A DNA stretch of 64,000 nucleotides. Source: CAVYHJ01 sp963768165 [NCBI: uncultured bacterium] (GTDB lineage Bacteria > UBP4 > UBA4092). The position numbers were made by a program, and so were the translations under genes. The DNA is taken from positions 602,286 to 666,285 of the forward strand of contig CAVYHJ010000003.1 in assembly GCA_963768165.1 (NCBI GenBank), in the 5' to 3' direction. The number at the start of each line of letters is the position of its first letter. Position 1 is the stretch's first letter. Of the stretch, positions 53,094 through 61,140 are shown one piece after another. The notes beneath the pieces are model-generated. The model was not told where the DNA came from and ran no database searches. It saw only the letters and a list, made by a program, of their open reading frames with translations.

Positions 53094-53882
53094 TTATTTT
53101 TTTTCTTTTCGCCCGTTCGCCGATTGAATCAGGGCATACGCATTATGATTATGAATGGACTCGAAGTTCTCCGCTTCCACGGAAAACCATTTTATTTCTT
53201 TAATCTTCTTTAACTTCACAGATACTTCCCGCACGACATCTTCCACAAACGCCGGATGATCATAGGCGTATTCCGTCACAAACCGCTCATCCGGTCGTTT
53301 TAGCAAAGTGTACAACGGGCTGCTGGCGCAATGTTCCACAATTTTCACCAAATCTTCAATCCAAATCAATTTTTTCATTTTCACTTTCAAGGTCACAATT
53401 CCCCTCTGATTATGCGCGCCTCGCGTACTAATGGCTTTGGAACACGGACACAATGTTGTAACCGGAATATCCAATTGCAACATCAAATCTAACTTGGCAT
53501 TGTGTTCGCCGATGAATTTACAGCGGTATTCCATCAGAGATTTGGCATGGCTAACGGGTGCGTGTTTCTCAATAAAATAAGGAAATTCAATCTCAATATA
53601 CGAAGATTCCGCTTTCAATTTCTTTTTCATTTCCACTAAAATATCTTCAATTGTATGCAAAGAAATCTGTCCCCGGTGATTTTCCAATACTTCAATGAAT
53701 CGGCTCATGTGCGTCCCGCGAAAATCATGCGGCAGGTTTACATACATATTGAATAGGGCTATGGTAGATTGTTTCTTATTCTTTTTGTCTAAAACCGTGA
53801 TGGGATAACTAACTTTCTTTACACCCACTTGGTCTATAGGGACACCACGTTTATCTTTCTCACTTTGCGTATCATGTAACAC
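53094..53882 (-). CDS. folE2: GTP cyclohydrolase FolE2 (type IB)
   Basis: Family signatures run throughout: DTQSEKDKRGVPIDQVGVKKVSYPI at the N-terminus, DFRGTHMSRFIEVL, the catalytic Cys block TLCPCSKAISTRGAHNQRG, and YDHPAFVEDVVREV. FolE2 converts GTP to dihydroneopterin triphosphate, the first step to folate and, in many bacteria, queuosine. It works with metals other than zinc, so it often replaces FolE under zinc limitation. The start is GTG 53882 with GGAGG nine bases before it. The IS4-type element lies 94 bases upstream and may influence its promoter. Confidence 0.93.
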   Translation of the reverse strand: MLHDTQSEKDKRGVPIDQVGVKKVSYPITVLDKKNKKQSTIALFNMYVNLPHDFRGTHMSRFIEVLENHRGQISLHTIEDILVEMKKKLKAESSYIEIEFPYFIEKHAPVSHAKSLMEYRCKFIGEHNAKLDLMLQLDIPVTTLCPCSKAISTRGAHNQRGIVTLKVKMKKLIWIEDLVKIVEHCASSPLYTLLKRPDERFVTEYAYDHPAFVEDVVREVSVKLKKIKEIKWFSVEAENFESIHNHNAYALIQSANGRKEKK

Positions 53883-53967
53883 AAAAATATTCCTCCGCTA
53901 AATGGTGTAAGGGTGATACGTTATAGTATAGCGAAAATGGCAAGGGCATGCAAAAACGAACTTTTTA

Positions 53968-53976
53968 AAGTCGAAT
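53968..53976. repeat. Target-site duplication, left copy
   Basis: AAGTCGAAT immediately left of the IS4-type element is repeated exactly at 55354-55362. Confidence 0.8.
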
Positions 53977-55353
53977 CAGACTTGTCCAAAATAGGGATTT
54001 AAAAAGAACTCCGGTCGAAGTAAAATTGTAGTTTGCGAAAAACAAAATCTTAGACCGGAGGTAATACTATGAATAAGTGTAGCAGTATTTTTGGACAGAT
54101 TCTATCCCTCCTCCCACGGATAGGATTTGAGGGGTTGGTACAGGAAACGAAATCGGAGAAAGGGGCCAAGGGATTTAGTAGTTGGGAGCAATTAGTAGGG
54201 ATGCTGTTTTGCCATATCGGACAAGCCTGTACGTTACGTGAGATTACGCAAGGATTATCCAGTATGCTCGGGAGAGTGAGGCATCTAGGGATGGAGGAAG
54301 CGCCGAAACGTTCCACCTTAGCCTATGCCAATGAGCACCGAACCTGGGAGTTATACCGCCAGACGTTTTATTTGCTATTGCAACGCTACCAAGGAGAGTT
54401 TGTGGGGAAGAAAAAGTTTCGGTTCAAGAACCAGTTGGTGAGTTTTGATACGACGGTCATTGATCTATGCGCCAAGGTGTTTGACTGGGCGAAGTTCCGA
54501 CGGACCAAAGGGGCCATCAAGTTGCCTTTGGTGTTGGATCATGAAGGATATCTGCCGACCTTTGCCTGTGTGACCGAAGCGAAAGTACATGAGGTGAATG
54601 TCTTACGCAGCCTGCGTTTTAGCGCTGGCAGTATCGTGGTGATCGATATGGGTTGTGTGGATTATCAGATGTTGGGAGACTGGAATGAAGAAGGCATCTA
54701 TTTTGTGACCCGGCAAAAAAGCAATGCCCGCTATGAGGTGGTGGAAGAGAAGGAAGTCCCCCAGAATCGGATGATTCTAAAGGATGAGATCATCTATCTG
54801 ACGGGTCAATATGCCTTACATAATTATCCCGATCCCTTACGGCGGATCGAGGTAAAAGATCCCCAATCCAATGAAGGGATCGTATTCCTGACCAACCATA
54901 TGAACTTTGGAGCCACCACGATTGCCGCTATTTATAAAGACCGCTGGCAGATTGAGATCTTTTTTAAGACCCTCAAACAGAAACTACGGGTGAAAAGCTT
55001 TGTGGGAACCTCGGCCAATGCTCTCAAGATTCAGATTTGGACAGCACTGATTGCCCTGTTGTTGCTCAAATACCTGAAAACGCGCTCCACCCATGGCTGG
55101 TCCTTCAGCAACCTGTTGGCTCTTTTGCGTTTTAACCTGTTTGTCTATCGGGACTTATGGGAATGGCTTGAAAATCCATTAATCCCACCCCCGGAACCCT
55201 TGGGGGCCCAGCAACTTTCTCTGGGGATTATTTAATTGGACAGCAGAGATGCCTAGAGGAGACAACCTGGTTTATCAAAATGGCATTTGCTTGTCTAAAA
55301 CCGTGATTTGGAAGGATATTTATAGAGAATAGAATTTATCTTGGACAGCAGTG
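53977..55353. mobile_element. IS4-family insertion sequence with 9-bp target duplication
   Basis: The 1377-bp element is bounded by a perfect 9-base direct repeat. The ends read inward CAGACTTGTCCAAAATA (left) and CACTGCTGTCCAAGATA (right), 12 of 17 identical. It contains one intact transposase. The right part has a second end-like motif (TTGGACAGCAG at 55237-55247) and a copy of the left end (55290-55309), so the terminus looks composite. Confidence 0.82.
54069..55235 (+). CDS. IS4-family DDE transposase
   Basis: The N-terminal domain (SSIFGQILSLLPRIGFEGLV ... GFSSWEQLVGMLFCHIGQACTLREITQGL) is the DUF4372 type found in IS4-group transposases. The catalytic core has LVSFDTTVIDLC (first Asp), VVIDMGCVDYQML (second Asp) and YKDRWQIEIFFKTLKQKLRVKSFVGTSANA (the YREK-like block with Glu). 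All catalytic residues are in place over 388 residues, so the element may be active. The ATG follows GGAGG at a normal distance. Two copies of a TTGGACAGCAG end motif flank the region after the stop. Confidence 0.92.
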   Translation: MNKCSSIFGQILSLLPRIGFEGLVQETKSEKGAKGFSSWEQLVGMLFCHIGQACTLREITQGLSSMLGRVRHLGMEEAPKRSTLAYANEHRTWELYRQTFYLLLQRYQGEFVGKKKFRFKNQLVSFDTTVIDLCAKVFDWAKFRRTKGAIKLPLVLDHEGYLPTFACVTEAKVHEVNVLRSLRFSAGSIVVIDMGCVDYQMLGDWNEEGIYFVTRQKSNARYEVVEEKEVPQNRMILKDEIIYLTGQYALHNYPDPLRRIEVKDPQSNEGIVFLTNHMNFGATTIAAIYKDRWQIEIFFKTLKQKLRVKSFVGTSANALKIQIWTALIALLLLKYLKTRSTHGWSFSNLLALLRFNLFVYRDLWEWLENPLIPPPEPLGAQQLSLGII

Positions 55354-55362
55354 AAGTCGAAT
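55354..55362. repeat. Target-site duplication, right copy
   Basis: AAGTCGAAT, identical to 53968-53976. The perfect match indicates a recent insertion. Confidence 0.8.
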
Positions 55363-55466
55363 GATTACAATATTTGTCGGAATAAATATTATATAAACTG
55401 AAGTATACTTTTCACCATCTCAGAATGGACGAAAATTCTGATGAACCCCATTATCCCATTTTAAGA

Positions 55467-56033
55467 TCATACTCCCGTTTCGTGTGAAACAACGGATTCT
55501 GCGTTTACTAAACGTGCTATCGCTTCGGCGAATTCTTCTGTCTGGGCCGAACTTTGAGCGGTTATTATATTTCCGTCAATTTCAACAGCCGTTCCCGTAT
55601 AATGCGCGCCCGACGCCTGCAGCTTCGTTTCTTCCGTTGCCAATACCGTCGCACATTTATGATGGAGCATTTCCGCATGAGCCAGGATCATCGGGGCATA
55701 ATCAATCGCTCCTATAATTTTTCCCTTCTGGTTTGCTTTTTGTAAAACCCTATGGAGATTCGCGTCATTATAATGGTCCCGTGCACCGGTTCCACCAATC
55801 AAGATAACTGCATCACACTCATCGAAATTAATATCAGAGGCCTTGATTTCCGGTTTCAAGGTTTCATTATGCATTCCGGTAATCGGAGCAACTATGGAAG
55901 ATACCGCGCGAACTGGCTTGATCTGATTTTGTTTGAATACTTTTTCGAGAGTATGGACTTCCGTTTCGTCGCACTGTTTGGAAGGAATTATCAGTACGGC
56001 CGTCTTCTTGTATTTATGACCAAAGCCAAACAT
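55467..56033 (-). CDS. DJ-1/PfpI-family protein lacking the nucleophile cysteine
   Basis: The fold is recognisable from the N-terminal strand and Glu region (TAVLIIPSKQCDETEVHTLEKVF), CDAVILIGGTGARDHY and the terminal NAESV helix. At the nucleophile elbow, where active members read A-I-C-H-G-P, this protein has A-I-D-Y-A-P (GAIDYAPMILAHAEM). Both catalytic Cys and neighbouring His are thus replaced, and protease, glyoxalase or deglycase activity is not expected. It may be a binding or sensor protein. GGAGG precedes the ATG. It is a single gene just downstream of the IS4-type insertion. Confidence 0.8.
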   Translation of the reverse strand: MFGFGHKYKKTAVLIIPSKQCDETEVHTLEKVFKQNQIKPVRAVSSIVAPITGMHNETLKPEIKASDINFDECDAVILIGGTGARDHYNDANLHRVLQKANQKGKIIGAIDYAPMILAHAEMLHHKCATVLATEETKLQASGAHYTGTAVEIDGNIITAQSSAQTEEFAEAIARLVNAESVVSHETGV

Positions 56034-56134
56034 TCGTATTCACCTCCTCCCTGGAGAGAATACCAGTCCTCAATTTTTCTACTCTATCTTGTACCATAAA
56101 TCAAATCCAAAATCAAATAAATCTTTAAATATAG

Positions 56135-56140
56135 TACAAT
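56135..56140 (+). promoter_or_regulatory. -10 box of the small membrane protein gene
   Basis: TACAAT lies exactly six bases before ATG 56147, with no ribosome site, suggesting a leaderless transcript. The -35 region is not convincing. Confidence 0.4.
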
Positions 56141-56146
56141 ACTCTT

Positions 56147-56515
56147 ATGGCATGGGGACAAGGAAAAGGTCGCAAATCACCGCTGGTGGCTAGGATTCTA
56201 TCTTTTATAATTCCCGGATTGGGTCATATCTACGCAACTCAATTTGTTGAAGGGATTTCCTGGTTTTTCATAGCCATCCCTTTTCTACTGCTTGTCATTT
56301 ACTGCTACCACTTGGATCAGAATTTAGAAAAAGCAATTAGTCCCTATCCTTATTTCTCAAGGGGCTGGGGAGGATTTGATATTCTTGATATCCCTTTCGT
56401 AGTATATATCTTATACTTAATTGGGTGTGCGAATTCTTCCGCAAATGCTACGATTACTTATAACGTTGCAAAACAAGAAAAAGAAATCGCCCTTCAGGAT
56501 AACCACCGGCGTTAA
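56147..56515 (+). CDS. Small TM2-like membrane protein
   Basis: The 122-residue protein has three hydrophobic stretches. The first opens with LSFIIPGLGHIYATQFVEGISWFFIAIPF, the PGLGHIY turn typical of TM2-domain and related two-helix membrane proteins. The N-terminus (MAWGQGKGRKSPLVAR) and C-terminus (VAKQEKEIALQDNHRR) are basic and charged. The function of such proteins is not known. The gene stands alone. Confidence 0.7.
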   Translation: MAWGQGKGRKSPLVARILSFIIPGLGHIYATQFVEGISWFFIAIPFLLLVIYCYHLDQNLEKAISPYPYFSRGWGGFDILDIPFVVYILYLIGCANSSANATITYNVAKQEKEIALQDNHRR

Positions 56516-56761
56516 CGCCAATTTCCAAAACATCCTCCTGCAGAAAATGGGCTTGCCTTTGGAGAATACCTAATTCAATTGCGTCAAAATAAAGACACTG
56601 GATTTCCCTTTTCAGGGGAATGACACCTCTCCCCTCCGTCATTCCTTATCCCTCTCTTTGTTATCCCTGTACAAGTCTTGAGTCCTGATTCTTTTTATCG
56701 AACCGGGAATCCAATATCTTTATTTTGTGAAAGTAACAAAATATGGCATAGTATACACAAT

Positions 56762-57196
56762 ATGAAATTTGGTTCTAGATTTGTACGTTGGTTATTTAAA
56801 GTACCCGAGGATATTGGTACTCCAAGTTCAGTTATAGTATGGTGGGAAAAGCGTCGTATTCCATACAATATCATTGTTGGATCAGGAGCTATCATTAGTC
56901 TGGTTCTATTTTATGTTTTTATATTATCGGCAAATGTCTTACAGCCGGGGGAAGACGCTGAAGAGCCGCTTGGATTACTTTTTGGTGCAATAGTAGGACC
57001 TATTTTAATAAATATCTGTTATACCGTAGGTTGGGTTACCGAAATCTTTGCTCGCATAGTTTTACATAATAAGTCCAATAAATTAGGACCACAGTTGTTC
57101 AAATTGGGAATTGGATTTTCGCTTTTTATTGTATTTATACCATCACTTTATTGGTTTGGTTATTGCCTTCTAAAATTTATCGGAATGATCAAATAA
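56762..57196 (+). CDS. Membrane protein of unknown function
   Basis: The frame opens at a TTG (56678), but ATG 56762 is preferred: TTGTGA and TAGTAT with an 18-base spacer lie upstream, and the -10 is seven bases before this ATG. The 144-residue protein has WWEKRRIPYNIIVGSGAIISLVLFYVFIL and two further hydrophobic segments (about 70-95 and 110-140). I recognise the WWEKRR-PYN opening as a recurring feature of small bacterial membrane proteins without known function. It converges on the HtrA-like gene with an 11-base gap. Confidence 0.6.
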   Translation: MKFGSRFVRWLFKVPEDIGTPSSVIVWWEKRRIPYNIIVGSGAIISLVLFYVFILSANVLQPGEDAEEPLGLLFGAIVGPILINICYTVGWVTEIFARIVLHNKSNKLGPQLFKLGIGFSLFIVFIPSLYWFGYCLLKFIGMIK

Positions 57197-57207
57197 TTGC
57201 AATCTTC

Positions 57208-58233
57208 TTAAACCCTAAACTCCGGATAGATATCCAATTTCTTTAATTCCGTCCCACGGATGATTGTCAAAACGGATTTCACACCGACTTGATTTTCGGT
57301 CAAGAGACGATGCAAATCATCAATTCCGCTGACGGGTTGGTCATTGAATCCGATAATCAAATCCCCTTCGCGCACACCCGCCCGTTCCGCCGGACTAGAT
57401 TTTTCAATCGAAATAATCCATATCGCGTTTTCGACCGGCAAGTTGTAATATCGCACAATTTTTCGGAGAATGGGTACGTTCTGTCCCGCCAATCCAATAT
57501 ATCCCCGGCGGATTTTCCCGTCTTTAATCAACCGCCCGGCAACAAATTTTGCCGTATTAATCGCAATGGCAAAACAAATCCCCTGCGCCGGTAAAATCAC
57601 CGCCGTGTTGACACCGATAACTTCGCCCCGGGAATTCACCAGCGGTCCGCCGGAATTGCCCGGATTGAGCGCCGCGTCGGTTTGAATCACATTATCAATC
57701 AATCTTCCCGATTGTCCCCGCAAGGTCCTGCCGAGCGCGCTTACCACACCCGCCGTCAAGGTGCATTGAAACCCGTAGGGGTTGCCAATCGCAATCGCCA
57801 TCTGTCCCACTTGTATCTCTTTGGAATCGCCCAGTTTCACCGGCACCAATTCCGTCCCGCCGATGCGAATGACCGCCAAATCCGTGTCCGGGTCATCCCC
57901 CATCAAGACCGCAGGAAATTTCCGTCCATCTGGCAAACTCACATCTATCTTATCCGCGCTATGCACCACGTGACTGTTGGTCAGGATAAATCCGTCCGGC
58001 GTGAAAATAAATCCCGAGCCGCTCCCGCCTCTTTCTTCGGGTGTGCGTTGAGGATTTCTTTGGGAATTCTTCACCTTGTGCCGAACTTCAATATTCACCA
58101 CCGACGGGCTGACCAATTTTGAAACACCCGTTACTGCCTGCGAATACGTATCCAATAATAGCCCGTCAGAAATTGGCTTTACACTATTTTCCTGCTCTTT
58201 TACCAATTCGTCTGTAGACACAAATTCCAACAT
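57208..58233 (-). CDS. HtrA/DegP-like serine protease with PDZ domain, no signal peptide
   Basis: The trypsin-like domain (about 30-235) has an intact triad: His in LTNSHVVHSAD, Asp in DPDTDLAVIRI, Ser in ALNPGNSGGPLVNSRGEVIGVNT. One PDZ domain follows (about 245-335, GVREGDLIIGFNDQPVSGIDDLHRLL). Family members degrade misfolded proteins, usually in the periplasm. The chain starts MLEFVSTDELVKEQENSVKP with no hydrophobic segment, so it looks cytoplasmic unless a start was missed. It is divergent from the HxlR regulator gene at 58393, which may control both. Confidence 0.88.
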   Translation of the reverse strand: MLEFVSTDELVKEQENSVKPISDGLLLDTYSQAVTGVSKLVSPSVVNIEVRHKVKNSQRNPQRTPEERGGSGSGFIFTPDGFILTNSHVVHSADKIDVSLPDGRKFPAVLMGDDPDTDLAVIRIGGTELVPVKLGDSKEIQVGQMAIAIGNPYGFQCTLTAGVVSALGRTLRGQSGRLIDNVIQTDAALNPGNSGGPLVNSRGEVIGVNTAVILPAQGICFAIAINTAKFVAGRLIKDGKIRRGYIGLAGQNVPILRKIVRYYNLPVENAIWIISIEKSSPAERAGVREGDLIIGFNDQPVSGIDDLHRLLTENQVGVKSVLTIIRGTELKKLDIYPEFRV

Positions 58234-58292
58234 AATCTTTCTTCCTACCTCCTCCCTTTTTATTATTCTACTACTTTACTTTCTATAAATCA

Positions 58293-58336
58293 AGTACATA
58301 CTTAATAGTTATATACTTACTTCTTAGTATGATACT
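58293..58336. promoter_or_regulatory. Candidate HxlR operator sites
   Basis: AGTACATACT (58293-58302) and AGTATGATACT (58326-58336) form an imperfect inverted pair, with ATACTTACTT between. HxlR/DUF24 regulators bind AT-rich palindromes containing TACTTA-like halves. The sites lie between the divergent protease and hxlR-like genes. Confidence 0.4.
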
Positions 58337-58348
58337 CGTTTAAATAGA

Positions 58349-58377
58349 TTGTATTGGCGGAGTCTTGATGCTATACT
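58349..58377 (+). promoter_or_regulatory. Promoter of the HxlR-type gene
   Basis: TTGTAT (58349-58354), 17 bases, TATACT (58372-58377) with an extended -10 TGC. The AAGGAA ribosome site directly follows the predicted start point. Confidence 0.65.
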
Positions 58378-58392
58378 AAAGTAAGGAACAGT

Positions 58393-58779
58393 ATGGACAA
58401 GACCAAACCCAATATTTTGAACCAACAATGCGGGACGAGGGAAGTTCTTGATTTAATTGCCGATAAATGGACGGCGATTATTATCTATATTCTCGCCAAA
58501 GGCACCAAACGGTATAGCGAATTATTGCGGGAGATTGACGGGGTATCCCAGAAAATGTTAACCCAGACCCTGCGGAATCTGGAACGGGATGGGATTGTGG
58601 AACGGAAAGTATACCCGGTTGTCCCCCCGATGGTGGAATATTCCCTCACTCCGCTCGGTAAAACCCTCGTCGAACCCTTGAAAGCCATCTGCAAATGGGC
58701 GGAAACCCATCTCTCTGAAGTCCAATCCGCCCGAATCAAGCACGACAAATCCCATCCTAAAAAGTCCTTTACCACCTGA
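58393..58779 (+). CDS. HxlR-family (DUF24) winged-helix transcriptional regulator
   Basis: The 128-residue protein has the family hallmarks: an N-terminal Cys (QQCGTREVLDLIADKWTAIIIYILAKGTKRYSELLREIDGVSQKMLTQTLRNLERDGIVERKVYPVVPPMVEYSLTPLGKTL). The single conserved cysteine is where HxlR/YodB-type regulators sense quinones, aldehydes or thiol stress. Most repress a divergent neighbour, here the HtrA-like protease, but the link is inferred. AAGGA lies just before the ATG. A hairpin follows the gene. Confidence 0.9.
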   Translation: MDKTKPNILNQQCGTREVLDLIADKWTAIIIYILAKGTKRYSELLREIDGVSQKMLTQTLRNLERDGIVERKVYPVVPPMVEYSLTPLGKTLVEPLKAICKWAETHLSEVQSARIKHDKSHPKKSFTT

Positions 58780-58804
58780 CCATCCACTCTTCTACCGTCT
58801 TGTA

Positions 58805-58831
58805 AGCGGAATTGAGATTTTCAATTCCGCT
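58805..58831. repeat. Dispersed hairpin, GGAATTG family, copy 2
   Basis: Perfect 11-bp stem AGCGGAATTGA/TCAATTCCGCT with a 5-base loop. The arms and TTTT in the loop match the hairpin at 43454. It lies 25 bases after the hxlR-like gene and could be an attenuator or a REP-like element. There is no T-run. Confidence 0.55.
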
Positions 58832-58926
58832 CCCACTCCGTATTTGGTCGGTGATGAAGAGCAGTTTTATTCTCAGTTGAGGCAAACCGGACACGTCTAG
58901 GATTTCCATGAGATGATAGGCAAATT

Positions 58927-59184
58927 TTAGTTCTGCCAATTCGGAGGAGTTTTAATTTTGGGTTTAATCCAGGCACTGACCCCGTTGAGTTGGCGGTTGC
59001 CGTCGAATCCGGAATGAACAATCTCAATCTCCGCGTCAGGATATTTTTGCTGGATCGCCATTTCCAAATCTAGCATGGAATCTTCGGGAAACGGATGATC
59101 CACCGAACAGACAAAATTATATTCCGGCAATAGGACATATCCGTCCGCGGTTAATTTGGCATATAAATCCGTATTGTAACCCAT
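58927..59184 (-). CDS. Small hypothetical protein
   Basis: An 85-residue soluble protein (MGYNTDLYAKLTADGYVLL ... VSAWIKPKIKTPPNWQN) with no recognised motif. TATAAT lies exactly six bases before the ATG on the minus strand (59196-59191), a leaderless arrangement seen at other genes here, which supports that it is real. Its neighbours give no hint of function. Confidence 0.5.
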   Translation of the reverse strand: MGYNTDLYAKLTADGYVLLPEYNFVCSVDHPFPEDSMLDLEMAIQQKYPDAEIEIVHSGFDGNRQLNGVSAWIKPKIKTPPNWQN

Positions 59185-59259
59185 GGCTCAATTATAGACG
59201 AATTGATGAAGCGGGAAAATCTTTTTGACTTATTTAGTAATACGGAGTGTATAATATCA

Positions 59260-61140
59260 TTAAAGTTTGGATGTTGTATCTGACACTGCGGGTGAGGTAG
59301 TATCCTCCAAAAACTGGGAGGATGTCTCCTCGCCAACCTGTTCTACACTGATTATTTTACATTTAACCTGTTGCTTTTCAGTCATTGTGTGTTTTTGTTC
59401 TTTGGAACCGCCTTTTCCCGGTAGGTTCATCGTTATTTCAAAAACCATATTTTGGTTTTGTGAGGATTCAGTCGTCACTCCCTTGGCTGGATCCTCGAAG
59501 GAGTACCCCGCGAATTGCAAATCCTTCATGTCTATATGGATCGGTATATTTGATTGAGGTAAAGTGGAGGGTGATACGGCTTTCATAGTCCCGCTATAGT
59601 TCAATAAGGCACAGGTCACACCTTCATATTCTCTCCAACCGGTAAAGGTACAGTTCACATCTATTTTCATTTTCCCAATTATGGGAACATCCTGTTCTAT
59701 ATTAAATGGCCAGGTTTCCCCAATCTGAATTGGCCGTTCCGGTATAGAGCTTATGGAACTGAAACCTTCTAAGATGTTCTTATAATAATCTGGATTTAAC
59801 GTGCTGATGAATACTTGACCTATCGGTGTATTAAAACTGCCCTTGAGTTTCTCCTCTAACTCTGTATTTCCGGACATTGATTCCACCTTCCCGTCGGCTC
59901 CCAACATCATGGTTATTTTCTCCCCCAAAATAGCTCTAAAAGTGTCTTCCATATGTTTATCCAGTAAAGATGTTGATTCCGAATTGCTATCCAATACCAT
60001 TTTGCCATCTTTACTATCTATTTCCATCTTAAATGAATCAATTTGTAAATCAATTGCATATCCACCTTCCGGTCGTGAGGATACCGTAGTTAAGGCAATA
60101 TCTTCTGTAATGTGTGTGTTGGTTTCTGCGGAATGTTGGATGTCAGGTGTTTCCGAATTTATTTCTATCCGGAGCACTCTCTTTTCTCCCACATTCCATT
60201 TCCTCCGAAAATTCAATGGTTCCTTTGACACAGACTCCGTAGTCGCCGGAAGTTCCGGCGCTTTGACCGGTGGTGCGGTCATTTTCCTTTCGGTTCCTGT
60301 GAAGTATTGATACGTGAAATATCCGCCAACACCTATCGCAATGACCAAGATTAAAATGACTAACTTTTTCATAATTGCTCCTGTTTTATTTTGTATAGGT
60401 TTCATCGGATCAATCCAATTTCCAACCTTTTGCTTATGTTGAATCGGCATTACCGCCGGTTTGGTATACTCCGCCGCTCCAGTTTGTTTATTTTTTTTGA
60501 CTACGACCTCGCCGGTCTTGTTCTTAAATGCCACTTTCCCTTTTAACACTTTCAAAATCGTCTGCTTCTCTTTATTTACTTCTGTATCAAAATCTGTCCC
60601 TATGACGCTCAGCACCGCCGAAGGCGTTTGTATCTCAAACCTTTCCCTCTGCGGATTCATCATGGAAAAAATTTCACCCAACCGCAGTGTCAGAGGGTAC
60701 GCCGATGTCTGGAAATCCAATTCGGTATTCTTGTTAATATAAATTTGGCTTCCATCTTTCCAAAGTACCAGCGCTTTACTTTCACCGACGGTCAGTAACG
60801 TATCCCCCTTGCGTAAGGCACAACCGGGAAATGCCTCGAGTTCATCTCCCTTTGTACCTGTGCGGATGATTACTGTTCCAACAACGGAATTGATTTCTCC
60901 AACAATCTCACCCTGTGTATCCATTTTCTCCGTCTTAATTCCATCCAGGAATATCGGAGAATCTGCTGCTTTCATCTTCTCTGGGACCCGCAGGAAGGAT
61001 CCGGACAACTCAAGTATCTCAACTTTTTTCCGGCACTTCTCACATCCATCCAGATGTTTCCTAACACTGTCTTGACCGGTTGGTGTTAACTGATGATCCA
61101 GGTAAACGGAGATTTTTTTTAACGAAGGATGAAACATCAT
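59260..61140 (-). CDS. Zinc-finger anti-sigma/FecR protein fused to a secreted-type domain
   Basis: An anti-sigma finger (HLDGCEKC, about 29-36) is followed directly by a FecR domain (about 85-225, LRKGDTLLTVGESKALVLWKDGS ... TPSAVLSVIGTDFDTEV). Only then comes a membrane helix (about 259-280), and a 340-residue extracytoplasmic domain resembling DUF6263-type proteins (WNVGEKRVLRIEIN ... ERPIQIGETWPFNIEQ). FecR domains normally lie after the helix. Residue 257 is a Met (ATG at 60372) preceded by AGGAG at a perfect distance, and MKKLVILILVIAIGVGGYF resembles the starts of the proteins at 62261 and 62959. The ORF may therefore be a fusion, or the second half may be translated separately. It overlaps the sigma gene by four bases. 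Confidence 0.8.
   Translation of the reverse strand: MMFHPSLKKISVYLDHQLTPTGQDSVRKHLDGCEKCRKKVEILELSGSFLRVPEKMKAADSPIFLDGIKTEKMDTQGEIVGEINSVVGTVIIRTGTKGDELEAFPGCALRKGDTLLTVGESKALVLWKDGSQIYINKNTELDFQTSAYPLTLRLGEIFSMMNPQRERFEIQTPSAVLSVIGTDFDTEVNKEKQTILKVLKGKVAFKNKTGEVVVKKNKQTGAAEYTKPAVMPIQHKQKVGNWIDPMKPIQNKTGAIMKKLVILILVIAIGVGGYFTYQYFTGTERKMTAPPVKAPELPATTESVSKEPLNFRRKWNVGEKRVLRIEINSETPDIQHSAETNTHITEDIALTTVSSRPEGGYAIDLQIDSFKMEIDSKDGKMVLDSNSESTSLLDKHMEDTFRAILGEKITMMLGADGKVESMSGNTELEEKLKGSFNTPIGQVFISTLNPDYYKNILEGFSSISSIPERPIQIGETWPFNIEQDVPIIGKMKIDVNCTFTGWREYEGVTCALLNYSGTMKAVSPSTLPQSNIPIHIDMKDLQFAGYSFEDPAKGVTTESSQNQNMVFEITMNLPGKGGSKEQKHTMTEKQQVKCKIISVEQVGEETSSQFLEDTTSPAVSDTTSKL

Noticed and set aside
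53785-53801. 17-base exact match between folE2 and the right end of the IS4-type element (55291-55307)
   Set aside because: In folE2 the bases encode a conserved part of the protein. One such match is within the range expected by chance in 64 kb.
57682-58122. Plus-strand 146-residue frame opposite the HtrA-like gene
   Set aside because: Antisense to the catalytic domain. The protease triad and PDZ leave no doubt about the coding strand.
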